Source: CAZGMC01 sp964526565 (GTDB taxonomy: Bacteria > Pseudomonadota > Alphaproteobacteria > DSM-16000 > Inquilinaceae). From it: a stretch of 17,256 bases of DNA. The DNA lies in contig CAZGMC010000091.1 of the NCBI GenBank assembly GCA_964526565.1, positions 1 through 17,256 on the forward strand, read 5' to 3'. The position numbers and the translations under genes were made by a program. Below the pieces are notes generated by a model that saw only the letters and a list, made by a program, of their open reading frames with translations, did not search any database and was not told where the DNA came from. Positions 7,794 to 14,214 of the stretch are shown in pieces; position 1 is the stretch's first letter, and the number at the start of each line of letters is the position of its first letter.

Positions 7794-7879
7794 AGTTCCG
7801 GGGACACAATACCGATCTTCGCCGGTTCGTTCTGCCGGCGCCGGCGCCGCCACTGAGTTCGGGTTTGTGTCCCCGGAAC
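7794..7879 (+). repeat. 86-bp REP-like element, copy B
   Basis: It begins AGTTCCGGGGACACAAT and ends with the inverted TTTGTGTCCCCGGAAC, so the ends are better matched than in copy A. It has the same orientation and length as copy A and lies upstream of the Rpn gene, 56 bases before the first ATG of the helicase gene. The two copies bracket a segment of about 1.35 kb that contains only the Rpn gene. Confidence 0.8.
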
Positions 7880-7935
7880 CCGCCGCCGGCTGATCCTGCC
7901 ACCACTCGACCGAGCCGGTGTTCCTGTTATAGTCC

Positions 7936-10443
7936 ATGCCCATGGACGCTCCGCTGCCCCAGGTCACGACCGCTCCTGCCGCCGATCCGGCTGCCGATGC
8001 CCTCCTCCCGCCGCTGTTCGCCGGGTGGTTTGCGCAGCGGGGGTGGGCGCCGCATGCGCACCAGCTCGCCATGCTGGGCGCCGCGGCGGCGGGGGAGAGC
8101 GCGCTGCTGATTGCGCCGACCGGGGGCGGCAAGACGCTTGCCGGGTTCCTGCCCTCGCTGGTCGAGCTCGCCGAACGGCCGCGCGAGGGCTTGCACACGC
8201 TGTACGTCTCGCCGCTGAAGGCGCTGGCGGTGGACATCCACCGCAACCTGGAGACGCCGATCGCCGGGCTGCGCCTGCCGGTCCGCCACGAGACCCGCAC
8301 CGGCGATACTCCCCAGGCCCGCCGCGAGCGCCAGCGCCGCCGCCCGCCGCACCTGCTGATGACCACGCCGGAGAGCCTGGCGCTGCTGCTGTCCTACCCG
8401 GACGCGCAGGCCATGTTCGCCGGCCTGCGCTGCGTCATCGTCGACGAGCTGCATGCGCTCGCCGGCACCAAGCGCGGCGACCTGCTGGCGCTGGGCCTGG
8501 CGCGGCTGGCGGCGCTGGCGCCGGCGGCGCGGCGGGTCGGACTGTCGGCGACGGTGGCCGAGCCGCTGGCCTTGCGCGCCTGGCTGTCGCGCAGCGCCGA
8601 TGCCGACGACCCGGCGGTGCGGCTGATCGTGGCGCGGGGCGGGGCGGCGCCGCACATCGAGATCCTGGAGACGCGCGAGCGGCTGCCCTGGGCCGGGCAC
8701 CTGGGCCTGCACGCCCTGCCGGAGGTCTACGAACGGATCCGGGGCGCCGGCACCACGCTGGTGTTCGTCAACACCCGCGCCCAGGCCGAGCTGGTGTTCC
8801 AGGCGCTGTGGCGGCTCAACGAGGACGCCCTGCCCATCGCCCTGCACCACGGCAGCCTGGCCGTGGAGCAGCGCCGCAAGGTGGAGGCGGCGATGGCCCG
8901 CGGGAGCCTGCGCGCGGTGGTGGCGACCTCGTCGCTGGACCTGGGCATCGACTGGGGGGCGGTGGACCTGGTCGTGCAGATCGGCGCGCCCAAGGGGGCG
9001 AGCCGGCTGTTGCAGCGCATCGGCCGCGCCAACCATCGGCTCGACCGGCCGTCGCGGGCGCTGCTGGTGCCCGGCAACCGGTTCGAGGTGCTGGAGTGCC
9101 GCGCGGCGGTGGACGCCGTGCACGCCGGCACGCTGGACGGCGACCCGCCGGCGCCGGGCGGGCTGGACGTGCTGGCCCAGCACGTGGCGTCCACCGCCTG
9201 CGCCGGCCCGTTCGACGCCGACGCGCTGTACGCCGAGGTGCGGCGGGCCGCACCGTACGCGGCGCTGGACCGGCGCGACTTCGACGACGTGCTGGCGTTT
9301 GTCGCCACCGGCGGCTATGCGCTGGGCACCTACGACCGGTTCCGCCGGCTGGAGCGGGGCGACGACGGCCGGTGGCGGCTGGCGCACAAGGCCGTGGCGC
9401 AGCGCTGCCGGATGAACGTCGGCACCATCGTCGCCGCCACCACGCTCAAGGTGCGGCTCAACCGCGGGCCGGTGCTGGGCGAGGTCGAGGAGTACTTCAT
9501 CCAGGGGCTGGTGCCCGGCGACACCTTCGTCTTCGCCGGCCAGCTTTTGCGCTTCGACGGCCTGCGCGAGACCGAGGCCTGGGTCAGCCGCGCCGCCGGT
9601 AGCCGTGAGCCCAAGGTGCCGGCCTATGTCGGCGGGCGCCTGCCGCTGTCCACCCACCTGGCCGACCGCGTGCGGGCGATGCTGGCCGACCCGGCCGCCT
9701 GGGCCGGGCTGCCGGGGCCGGTGCGCGACTGGCTGGGGATGCAGCGCTGGCGCTCGGTGCTGCCGGGGCGCGACGGGCTGCTGGTGGAGACCTTCCCGCG
9801 CGGCGGCCGGTGGTTCCTGGTGGCCTACTGTTTCGAGGGGCGCAACGCCCACCAGACCCTGGGCATGCTGCTGACCCGCCGGCTGGAGCGGGCCGGGGCC
9901 GGGCCGCTGGGCTTCGTCGCCACCGACTACGTGCTGGCCTGCTGGAGCCTGCGGCCCGCGCCCGACGTGCCGGCGCTGTTCGACGAGGACATGCTGGGCG
10001 ACGACCTGGAAGCCTGGATGGACGAGTCCAGCCTGCTGCGCCGCACGTTCCGCACCGTGGCGGTGGTCGCCGGTCTGATCGAGCGGCGCCATCCGGGGCG
10101 GGAGAAGACCGGCCGCCAGGTCACTGTCAGCGCCGACCTGATCTACGACGTGCTGCGCCGCCACGAGCCCGGCCACGTGCTGCTCCGCGCCACCCGCCTG
10201 GAGGCGGCCCGCGGCCTGACCGACGTGGCCCGGGTGGGGGCTTTGCTGCGCCGCGCGCGTGCCCGCCTGACCCTCCGCCGCCTGGACCGGATCTCGCCCC
10301 TGGCCGTGCCGGTGCTGCTGGAGATCGGCCGCGAACAGGTCCACGGCAGCGCCCTGGACGACCTGCTGGACGAAGCCGCCGCCGCCCTGGTCACCGAAGC
10401 CATGCCCCCTGGTCCGGCCCAGGGCGAACTGCCGATCGGGTAG
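7936..10443 (+). CDS. Ligase-associated DNA damage response DEXH-box helicase (Lhr family)
   Basis: 835-residue superfamily 2 ATPase. Domain 1 holds APTGGGKT (60-67, Walker A), SPLKALAVD (92-100), TTPESL (143-148), VDELHAL with DELH (170-173) and SAT (204-206). Domain 2 holds TLVFVNTRAQAE, VVATSSLDLGIDWG (328-341) and QRIGRANHR (360-368). The remaining ~450 residues are the winged-helix and Lhr-core region. Length and motifs fit the single-strand-translocating Lhr subgroup normally found with an ATP-dependent DNA ligase, an MBL-fold exonuclease and a PdeM-like phosphoesterase in DNA repair. None of those is within the window: upstream is the REP/Rpn segment, downstream a gene-free repeat region. 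The start is ATG 7936 or ATG 7942; no good ribosome site precedes either, and TATAGT (7928-7933) just before them could mean a near-leaderless mRNA. Confidence 0.93.
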   Translation: MPMDAPLPQVTTAPAADPAADALLPPLFAGWFAQRGWAPHAHQLAMLGAAAAGESALLIAPTGGGKTLAGFLPSLVELAERPREGLHTLYVSPLKALAVDIHRNLETPIAGLRLPVRHETRTGDTPQARRERQRRRPPHLLMTTPESLALLLSYPDAQAMFAGLRCVIVDELHALAGTKRGDLLALGLARLAALAPAARRVGLSATVAEPLALRAWLSRSADADDPAVRLIVARGGAAPHIEILETRERLPWAGHLGLHALPEVYERIRGAGTTLVFVNTRAQAELVFQALWRLNEDALPIALHHGSLAVEQRRKVEAAMARGSLRAVVATSSLDLGIDWGAVDLVVQIGAPKGASRLLQRIGRANHRLDRPSRALLVPGNRFEVLECRAAVDAVHAGTLDGDPPAPGGLDVLAQHVASTACAGPFDADALYAEVRRAAPYAALDRRDFDDVLAFVATGGYALGTYDRFRRLERGDDGRWRLAHKAVAQRCRMNVGTIVAATTLKVRLNRGPVLGEVEEYFIQGLVPGDTFVFAGQLLRFDGLRETEAWVSRAAGSREPKVPAYVGGRLPLSTHLADRVRAMLADPAAWAGLPGPVRDWLGMQRWRSVLPGRDGLLVETFPRGGRWFLVAYCFEGRNAHQTLGMLLTRRLERAGAGPLGFVATDYVLACWSLRPAPDVPALFDEDMLGDDLEAWMDESSLLRRTFRTVAVVAGLIERRHPGREKTGRQVTVSADLIYDVLRRHEPGHVLLRATRLEAARGLTDVARVGALLRRARARLTLRRLDRISPLAVPVLLEIGREQVHGSALDDLLDEAAAALVTEAMPPGPAQGELPIG

Positions 10444-10463
10444 GGGCGGCCGGCCCCGGCCCC

Positions 10464-10497
10464 GCAGGTTGGTTAAAGCGAAGCAAAACCCAACAGC
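10464..10497. repeat. REP-like hairpin after the helicase gene
   Basis: GGTTGGTT (10468-10475) pairs imperfectly with AACCCAAC (10487-10494) around an AGCGAAGC centre. This is a GTTGGGTT...AACCCAAC-type dispersed palindrome. Placed 20 bases past the stop codon it may also protect or end the helicase mRNA. Confidence 0.55.
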
Positions 10498-10556
10498 AAC
10501 GCCGCAAAAACTCCCATCCTCTCCAACAAAAGCGCGCCACAGCCAAAATCACCATT

Positions 10557-10660
10557 ATTGCTAGCGAAGCGAAGCAACCCAGTCCCTTCCCATCCATTGC
10601 GCGACAACATTCGACATCGCGCCCAGAGGCGCCACTGGATTGCTTCGCTTCGCTCGCCAT
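10557..10660. repeat. Inverted pair of GCTTCGCTTCGC-type REP-like repeats
   Basis: The left arm (10557-10583) contains AGCGAAGCGAAGCAA and the right arm (10634-10660) contains TTGCTTCGCTTCGCT. The 27-base arms match in inverted orientation at all but about four positions, with a ~50-base spacer. The pair could fold into a long hairpin, as in a BIME-like unit. Copy 1 at 6443 is a single arm. Confidence 0.7.
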
Positions 10661-10903
10661 GAAAGTCAGAATTTTGCCAAGGATCGTGCTGCTGTCCTCA
10701 GTATTTGTTGACTGCGCCACTACCCGGCGCTTTCTGTTTGACTGGGCGAGCGGTTGCCAGCAGCAGCGGGCGCCATGCCCGATCGCAAGGGGCAGCAGGA
10801 GACGGGTCAACCGTTTCGGCCGCTGGTATTAGTCCCTTCGCCATGACTGCAATGCCGGGCTGCTTTATCCGGCGAAATAAGTAAACTGTCACCTTGAGTC
10901 CGG

Positions 10904-11143
10904 TCAGGGCTGGCGGTCGTCCTGGCGGTAGCCGTCGATGATCCAGTCGGCCAGGGGCAGCAGGGCCCATGGGACGGCGACGGCGGCGGTCAGGATGACG
11001 GCCATCACCAGCCACCAGAGCGGGTTGTACGGCGTGCCCCAGACCACCAGCACCACCGCCATCATCGCCGCGCACACGACGCCGCCGGCGGTGCTCAGCA
11101 CCAGTCCCAGGCGCCGCCGGCCGATCCCCGTTCCCGTAGCCAT
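10904..11143 (-). CDS. Small two-helix membrane protein, unknown function
   Basis: 79 residues with two hydrophobic segments (about 13-35 and 44-66) separated by the short loop GTPYNPLW, and a charged tail ending DGYRQDDRQP. I do not recognise the family. The ATG at 11141-11143 is chosen because a very strong ribosome site, GGGGGAGGA, lies about 8 bases upstream; a longer frame to 11206 would add an Arg/Lys-rich stretch. It is followed on the same strand by the repeat-rich region and preceded, about 80 bases away, by another tiny membrane protein gene. Confidence 0.7.
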   Translation of the reverse strand: MATGTGIGRRRLGLVLSTAGGVVCAAMMAVVLVVWGTPYNPLWWLVMAVILTAAVAVPWALLPLADWIIDGYRQDDRQP

Positions 11144-11224
11144 GACCCGGTCCTCCCCCTTGGGTTGTCGCCGGGCGATTGATAGCCTTTTCCGGCGCGC
11201 GGGCAAGAGGGTCGGCCGGCGCCG

Positions 11225-11389
11225 TCAGCGCGGCGGAGCGTCGTCGCCGGGCTCGTCGGGCGTCTCGTTGTCGACGGGGTCGTCGCCGAACTGCCGCCAG
11301 CGCTTGCGCGCCAGGTGCATCAGGCCGACGTTCAGCGCCGTCACACCGACGGCGGTCAGGGCCAGCGCAATCCAGCCGTGAATGCCCAT
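11225..11389 (-). CDS. Small single-helix membrane protein, unknown function
   Basis: 54 residues: a hydrophobic segment (about 5-25, IHGWIALALTAVGVTALNVG), a basic patch HLARKRWRQF, then an acidic Asp/Glu/Pro tail. The layout suggests an N-out or N-anchored inner-membrane microprotein with a cytoplasmic tail. The ATG at 11387-11389 has GAAGAGGA upstream at usable spacing; a longer frame to 11455 reads through the 10-bp repeat array and is unlikely. It is divergent from fur and shares the array region with it. Confidence 0.55.
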   Translation of the reverse strand: MGIHGWIALALTAVGVTALNVGLMHLARKRWRQFGDDPVDNETPDEPGDDAPPR

Positions 11390-11430
11390 GGTCCGGCGAT
11401 CCTCTTCCCTGTTGCGGTTCCATGCCGCAC

Positions 11431-11480
11431 CGCACCGGACCGCACCGGACCGCACCGGACCGCACCGGACCGCACCGGAC
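11431..11480. repeat. 10-bp tandem repeat array (CGCACCGGAC, 5 perfect copies)
   Basis: Five identical copies of CGCACCGGAC run without gaps, with degenerate partial copies on both sides. The array lies between the divergent starts of the 54-residue membrane protein and fur, within the likely promoter area of the former. The 10-bp period puts each copy on about the same DNA face. Since 10 is not a multiple of three, it is not a coding repeat. Confidence 0.9.
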
Positions 11481-11536
11481 CGGACGGGGCGGCACCGGCC
11501 GCCGCGGGCTGCTTCATAAAGTCTCCATGACAGCGC

Positions 11537-11557
11537 GAATGATTATCTGTATGATTT
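11537..11557. promoter_or_regulatory. AT-rich Fur-box-like site upstream of fur
   Basis: AATGATTATC (11538-11547) differs at one position from the AATCATTATC half of the classic Fur box, and a second TATGATTT follows at 11550. It lies about 65 bases before the fur start in an otherwise GC-rich area, as expected for an autoregulated promoter. Alphaproteobacterial Fur/Mur proteins often use other motifs, so this is tentative. Confidence 0.35.
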
Positions 11558-11621
11558 GTTCTGGCGACGATCCCAACGAAAACGTTCAGACGGGAGGAGG
11601 ACCGGGCCAGGGAGAATGCCA

Positions 11622-12026
11622 ATGACCAACCTCGAACAACAATGCATCAATGCCGGCCTCAAGATGACGGAGCAGCGGCGCGTCATCCTGCAGGTGCTCA
11701 ACAACTCGGCAGACCATCCGTCCGTCGATGCGGTGTACCAGCGCGTTCGGGAGGTCGACCCGTCGATCAGCATCGCGACGGTGTACCGCACCCTGCACCT
11801 GCTCGACGAGATGAACCTGGTCAAGCGCCACGACTTCAACGCCAACTACTCGCGATTCGAGGTCAACCTGGAGCATCACCACCACATGATCGACCTGGAG
11901 ACGGGCGAGGTGGTGGAGTTCCAGCATCCGGATCTGGAAACGCTGAAGGAACGCATTGCCGAGGAACTGGGTTACGAGCTCGTCGATCACAGGCTGGAAC
12001 TCTATGGCCGCAGGAAAAAAAGCTGA
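11622..12026 (+). CDS. fur: Fur family transcriptional regulator (Fur/Mur type)
   Basis: 134-residue metal-dependent repressor. Winged-helix part: MTEQRRVILQVL (15-26), DHPSVDAVY, SISIATVYRTLHLL (48-61). Metal and dimer part: the sensor residues His 32 and Glu 80, EHHHHMIDLETGEVVEF (84-100) and VDHRLELYG (121-129). The CxxC zinc-finger motifs are absent, as is usual for the alphaproteobacterial Fur/Mur branch; Irr and Zur fit less well. The ATG at 11622 is preferred over ATG 11616 because AGGGAG (11609-11614) sits at proper spacing only for 11622. It controls iron or manganese homeostasis genes, none of which is in the window. Its end overlaps the next small gene. Confidence 0.93.
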   Translation: MTNLEQQCINAGLKMTEQRRVILQVLNNSADHPSVDAVYQRVREVDPSISIATVYRTLHLLDEMNLVKRHDFNANYSRFEVNLEHHHHMIDLETGEVVEFQHPDLETLKERIAEELGYELVDHRLELYGRRKKS

Positions 12027-12252
12027 AGGAAAAAGGGCTGACCGGTTGGGGGCGGGCTGCGACCCGCCGGTCGATTGCGCGTGCCTGGCTGCGGTACTGC
12101 GCGCCCATGCCGGAATGATGGCCAGCGGTGCACCCGACAGCGTGGCGCTGGACGCCGCGGTGCGCGTCTATTGCTACCATCATCCGGGATGCCCGCCCGA
12201 ACGGGCCCGGGATCTCGTCGAGACCTGGGTGTTCAACGGCCTGCTCCATTGA
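12004..12252 (+). CDS. Small conserved-looking protein overlapping the fur 3' end
   Basis: 82 residues, no signal or membrane segment. The distinctive part is the C-terminal half, SVALDAAVRVYCYHHPGCPP then ERARDLVETWVFNGLLH, which has strong codon bias and a helical look. The ATG at 12004 lies inside fur (23-bp overlap) and would couple translation; ATG 12115 or 12118 would give only the conserved-looking half. The N-terminal third is less convincing. I cannot assign a family with certainty. Co-transcription with fur is likely. Confidence 0.6.
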   Translation: MAAGKKAEGKRADRLGAGCDPPVDCACLAAVLRAHAGMMASGAPDSVALDAAVRVYCYHHPGCPPERARDLVETWVFNGLLH

Positions 12253-12271
12253 CCTTGACCGTCCGCCATCC

Positions 12272-12784
12272 ATGACACCGCCGCCCGGCCCGGCTGACCT
12301 GACCGCCGACCTGACCGCCGACCTGACCTATGACGTTGCGGCGGAACGGCTGTACGGCACGGTCGGCGACACGCTGGTGGACCTGTACGTGTGCTCCGGC
12401 GGCCACCGCGGCGCCCTTGATCCGGCGCGGTGGCTCGACACGCCGGACAGTCGCGACCAGACCCGCTTCAGCGGCCCGATCCCGTGGGGCCGCTACGCCA
12501 TCGTCTGGCTCGGCGACTATACCGGCCGGCGCAACGGCCGCTTCTATGGCCGCTGCTGCTTCCTGCTGCCGGACGCCGAGACGCGCGCCCGCATCGACGG
12601 ATTCGGGCGGATCTGGAACGACTTCCTGATCCACCGGCCCGGACCGGGCGGCAGCGAGGGTTGCCTGGTGCCCTATCCGCACGAGGCCTACGAGCACCTG
12701 ATGGCGCTGCTCGAAAGCGCGGTGGACGAGACCGTCGGCACCCTGACCGTCACCCGCGCGAACGGCGGGGGCAGAAGCGGGTAG
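12272..12784 (+). CDS. L,D-transpeptidase-fold protein, Tlde1/DUF2778-like
   Basis: 170 residues. The pattern is that of Tlde1/DUF2778 proteins: an initial beta-rich stretch (LTYDVAAERLYG), SGPIPWGRYAIVWLGDY (67-83), then DFLIHRPGPGGSEGC with His 121, Ser 128 and Cys 131 as the HxxxxxxSxGC catalytic set. Such enzymes cut or exchange peptidoglycan peptide stems between meso-DAP and the preceding residue; several are type VI secretion effectors. There is no signal peptide and no T6SS or immunity gene nearby, so a cytosolic, chaperoned or housekeeping role stays open. The ATG at 12272 lacks a clear ribosome site; it lies 19 bases after the previous gene. Residues 10-21 come from a 12-bp tandem repeat. 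Confidence 0.7.
   Translation: MTPPPGPADLTADLTADLTYDVAAERLYGTVGDTLVDLYVCSGGHRGALDPARWLDTPDSRDQTRFSGPIPWGRYAIVWLGDYTGRRNGRFYGRCCFLLPDAETRARIDGFGRIWNDFLIHRPGPGGSEGCLVPYPHEAYEHLMALLESAVDETVGTLTVTRANGGGRSG
12299..12334. repeat. 12-bp tandem repeat at the 5' end of the L,D-transpeptidase-like gene
   Basis: CTGACCGCCGAC occurs twice and is followed by a third, changed unit CTGACCTATGAC. In frame it gives Leu-Thr-Ala-Asp twice, then Leu-Thr-Tyr-Asp. The third unit looks like the original start of the domain, the first two like slippage copies. Confidence 0.8.
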
Positions 12785-12790
12785 GGGCCG

Positions 12791-13063
12791 CTACTGCTGC
12801 CAGGGCGACCCGGTGATGAAGCAGCGGGGCGGGCCGGACACGCCGCTGGGCGGCTGGCACAGGCGCAGCTCGCCGGTGCGGGTGTTGACCTGCCAGACAT
12901 TGCCGGAGTTGGCCTGGGTGGCGATCTGGTAGAGGCCGGCGGGCGCCGGCGCATCGATCTGCTCTTCCAGCTGCGCCTCGGCGGTGATCGACGGCGGGTC
13001 GGCAACGACGATGGCCAGCGCGATCAAGACAGCGGCGGCAAGAACGGCCTGGGGCGTGGTCAT
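12791..13063 (-). CDS. Small exported protein, unknown function
   Basis: 90 residues. An N-terminal hydrophobic segment (about 5-23, VLAAAVLIALAIVVA) could be a signal peptide or anchor. The mature part contains GLYQIATQANSGNVWQVNTR followed by TGELRLCQPPSG and ends CFITGSPWQQ. The phrase VWQVNTRTGELRLC resembles a motif of small periplasmic proteins in alphaproteobacteria that I cannot name. Two Cys could form a disulfide. The ATG at 13061-13063 has AGGAG 8 bases upstream; a longer frame to 13114 is Arg/Pro-rich. It converges with the preceding gene, with only 6 bases between the stops. Confidence 0.7.
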   Translation of the reverse strand: MTTPQAVLAAAVLIALAIVVADPPSITAEAQLEEQIDAPAPAGLYQIATQANSGNVWQVNTRTGELRLCQPPSGVSGPPRCFITGSPWQQ

Positions 13064-13205
13064 GGAACGGCTCCTCGCGGGACGGGACGGCAGCGGACCG
13101 GGCTGCGGCAACACGATGGCTGCGGCAGCGGCGACCTCATGATGGCGCGGTGCCGGCCGGTGCGGAAGCCCTCCATGAGGCGAGTCGCAGCTGTCTGGTC
13201 CCGGC

Positions 13206-13676
13206 TCAGCCGCGGTGATAGGGATGGCCGGTCAGGATGGTGCGGGCGCGGTAGAGCTGCTCGGCCAGCATGACGCGGCACAGCAGGTGCGGCCACGTCA
13301 TCCGGCCGAACGCCAGGACCAGATCGGCGCGAGCCCGTACTGCCTCGCCATGGCCCTCGGCGCCGCCGATCAGGAATGCGGCGTCCTGGGTGCCGCGGTC
13401 GATCCAGGTCTGCAGGCGGGCGGCGAGGCCGGCGCTGTCCAGGTCCTCGCCACGCTCGTCCAGCGCGACCACCACAGCACCCGACGGCGCCGCGGCAAGC
13501 AGCAGTTCCGCCTCGTGGCGGCACTGCCCGGCCGGTGGCAGCGGCCGCCGCAGATCGATCTCGCGCACCGTCAGCGGACCCAGGGGCGGCCCGGTCAGGC
13601 GCCCGGCGTACTCGGCCATGAGCGCACTCAACGGTCCGCGCCGGGTGCGGCCGACGGCGGCAAGGGTGAGCCGCAC
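13206..13676 (-). CDS. rlmH: 23S rRNA pseudouridine(1915) N3-methyltransferase RlmH
   Basis: 156-residue SPOUT methyltransferase that methylates pseudouridine 1915 in helix 69 of 23S rRNA with SAM. Seen are the start RLTLAAVGRTRRGPL, the knot segment FLIGGAEGHG, and the C-terminal signature LAFGRMTWPHLLCRVMLAEQ then LYRARTILTGHPYHRG. The length fits. I chose the GTG at 13674-13676 because the family begins at this point; no clear ribosome site is seen, and translation may be coupled to rsfS, 28 bases upstream. It is the last gene of the proA-nadD-rsfS-rlmH unit. Confidence 0.95.
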   Translation of the reverse strand: MRLTLAAVGRTRRGPLSALMAEYAGRLTGPPLGPLTVREIDLRRPLPPAGQCRHEAELLLAAAPSGAVVVALDERGEDLDSAGLAARLQTWIDRGTQDAAFLIGGAEGHGEAVRARADLVLAFGRMTWPHLLCRVMLAEQLYRARTILTGHPYHRG

Positions 13677-13704
13677 GGGGATCAGGCCTGGGCGGCTCAG
13701 GCGA

Positions 13705-14151
13705 TCAGGCGTGCCACAGGCCCGCGACCACCTCTCCACCCGGCCGGGCCATGGGCATATCCGCGCCCCACATCTTCTCCAGGGCGTAGAACTCCCGAAC
13801 CTCGGGGCGGAACAGATGGACGATGACGTCGCCGGCGTCGATGAGGATCCAGTCGGCGTGGGCCTGGCCTTCGACCTGAACCGTCACCCCGGCGGCCTTC
13901 AGCCGCTCCACCAGATGCTCGGCCATGGCGCCGACGTGGCGGGCGGAGCGGCCGGAGGCGATGACCATCGCATCGGCAATGGTGGTCTTGCCGGCCAGAT
14001 CGATGACGACGGCATCGTCTGCCTGATCGTCGTCAAGCGAGCTCAGCACGACCCGGCTGACGAACCGGGAGGCGCCCGTGGCGTGTCCCGGCACTGGCGA
14101 TCCGGCCTCGTCGGACTGGATGGCCTTGATGTTCCGCAATATGGCGTCCAC
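13705..14151 (-). CDS. rsfS: Ribosome silencing factor RsfS
   Basis: 148 residues. RsfS binds protein uL14 on the 50S subunit and blocks subunit joining when nutrients are short. The core is clear: SSLDDDQADDAVVIDLAGKT, then ADAMVIASGRSARHVGAMAE, VEGQAHADWILIDAGDVIVH, and LFRPEVREFYALEKMWG. The first ~37 residues are a less conserved extension. The start is a GTG at 14149-14151 with only a weak ribosome site; a start nearer the core cannot be excluded. It lies 63 bases after nadD in the usual alphaproteobacterial order. Confidence 0.95.
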   Translation of the reverse strand: MDAILRNIKAIQSDEAGSPVPGHATGASRFVSRVVLSSLDDDQADDAVVIDLAGKTTIADAMVIASGRSARHVGAMAEHLVERLKAAGVTVQVEGQAHADWILIDAGDVIVHLFRPEVREFYALEKMWGADMPMARPGGEVVAGLWHA

Positions 14152-14214
14152 CTCGTTACTTCTGCGCGGGATGCTCCCTTGCCGGGGCGCGCCGCGCCGT
14201 TCGTCAGGGCGATC

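Larger units (their letters stand above)
10444..10903. other. Gene-free lower-GC region with REP-like repeats
   Basis: 460 bases downstream of the helicase gene. It holds a GGTTGGTT...AACCCAAC hairpin, an inverted pair of GCTTCGCTTCGC-type repeats, and then about 240 bases (10661-10903) in which I see nothing I can name. Frames that cross it (for example on the minus strand at 10391-10810) carry repeat-derived words such as MASEAKQSS and are not genes. Confidence 0.6.

Noticed and set aside
6527..7879. Classical composite IS transposon
   Set aside because: The 86-bp elements encode no transposase, and I could not see target-site duplications outside the two copies.
7927..10344. Minus-strand open frame of about 800 codons opposite the helicase
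   Set aside because: Low-complexity His/Gln/Arg/Ala composition without any domain; it mirrors the helicase codons.
10391..10810. Minus-strand frame of 139 codons containing MASEAKQSS
   Set aside because: These words are translations of a dispersed non-coding repeat; the frame has no coding bias or ribosome site.
11431..11480. Repeat array as a CRISPR
   Set aside because: The units are 10 bp, contiguous and without spacers; no cas genes are present.
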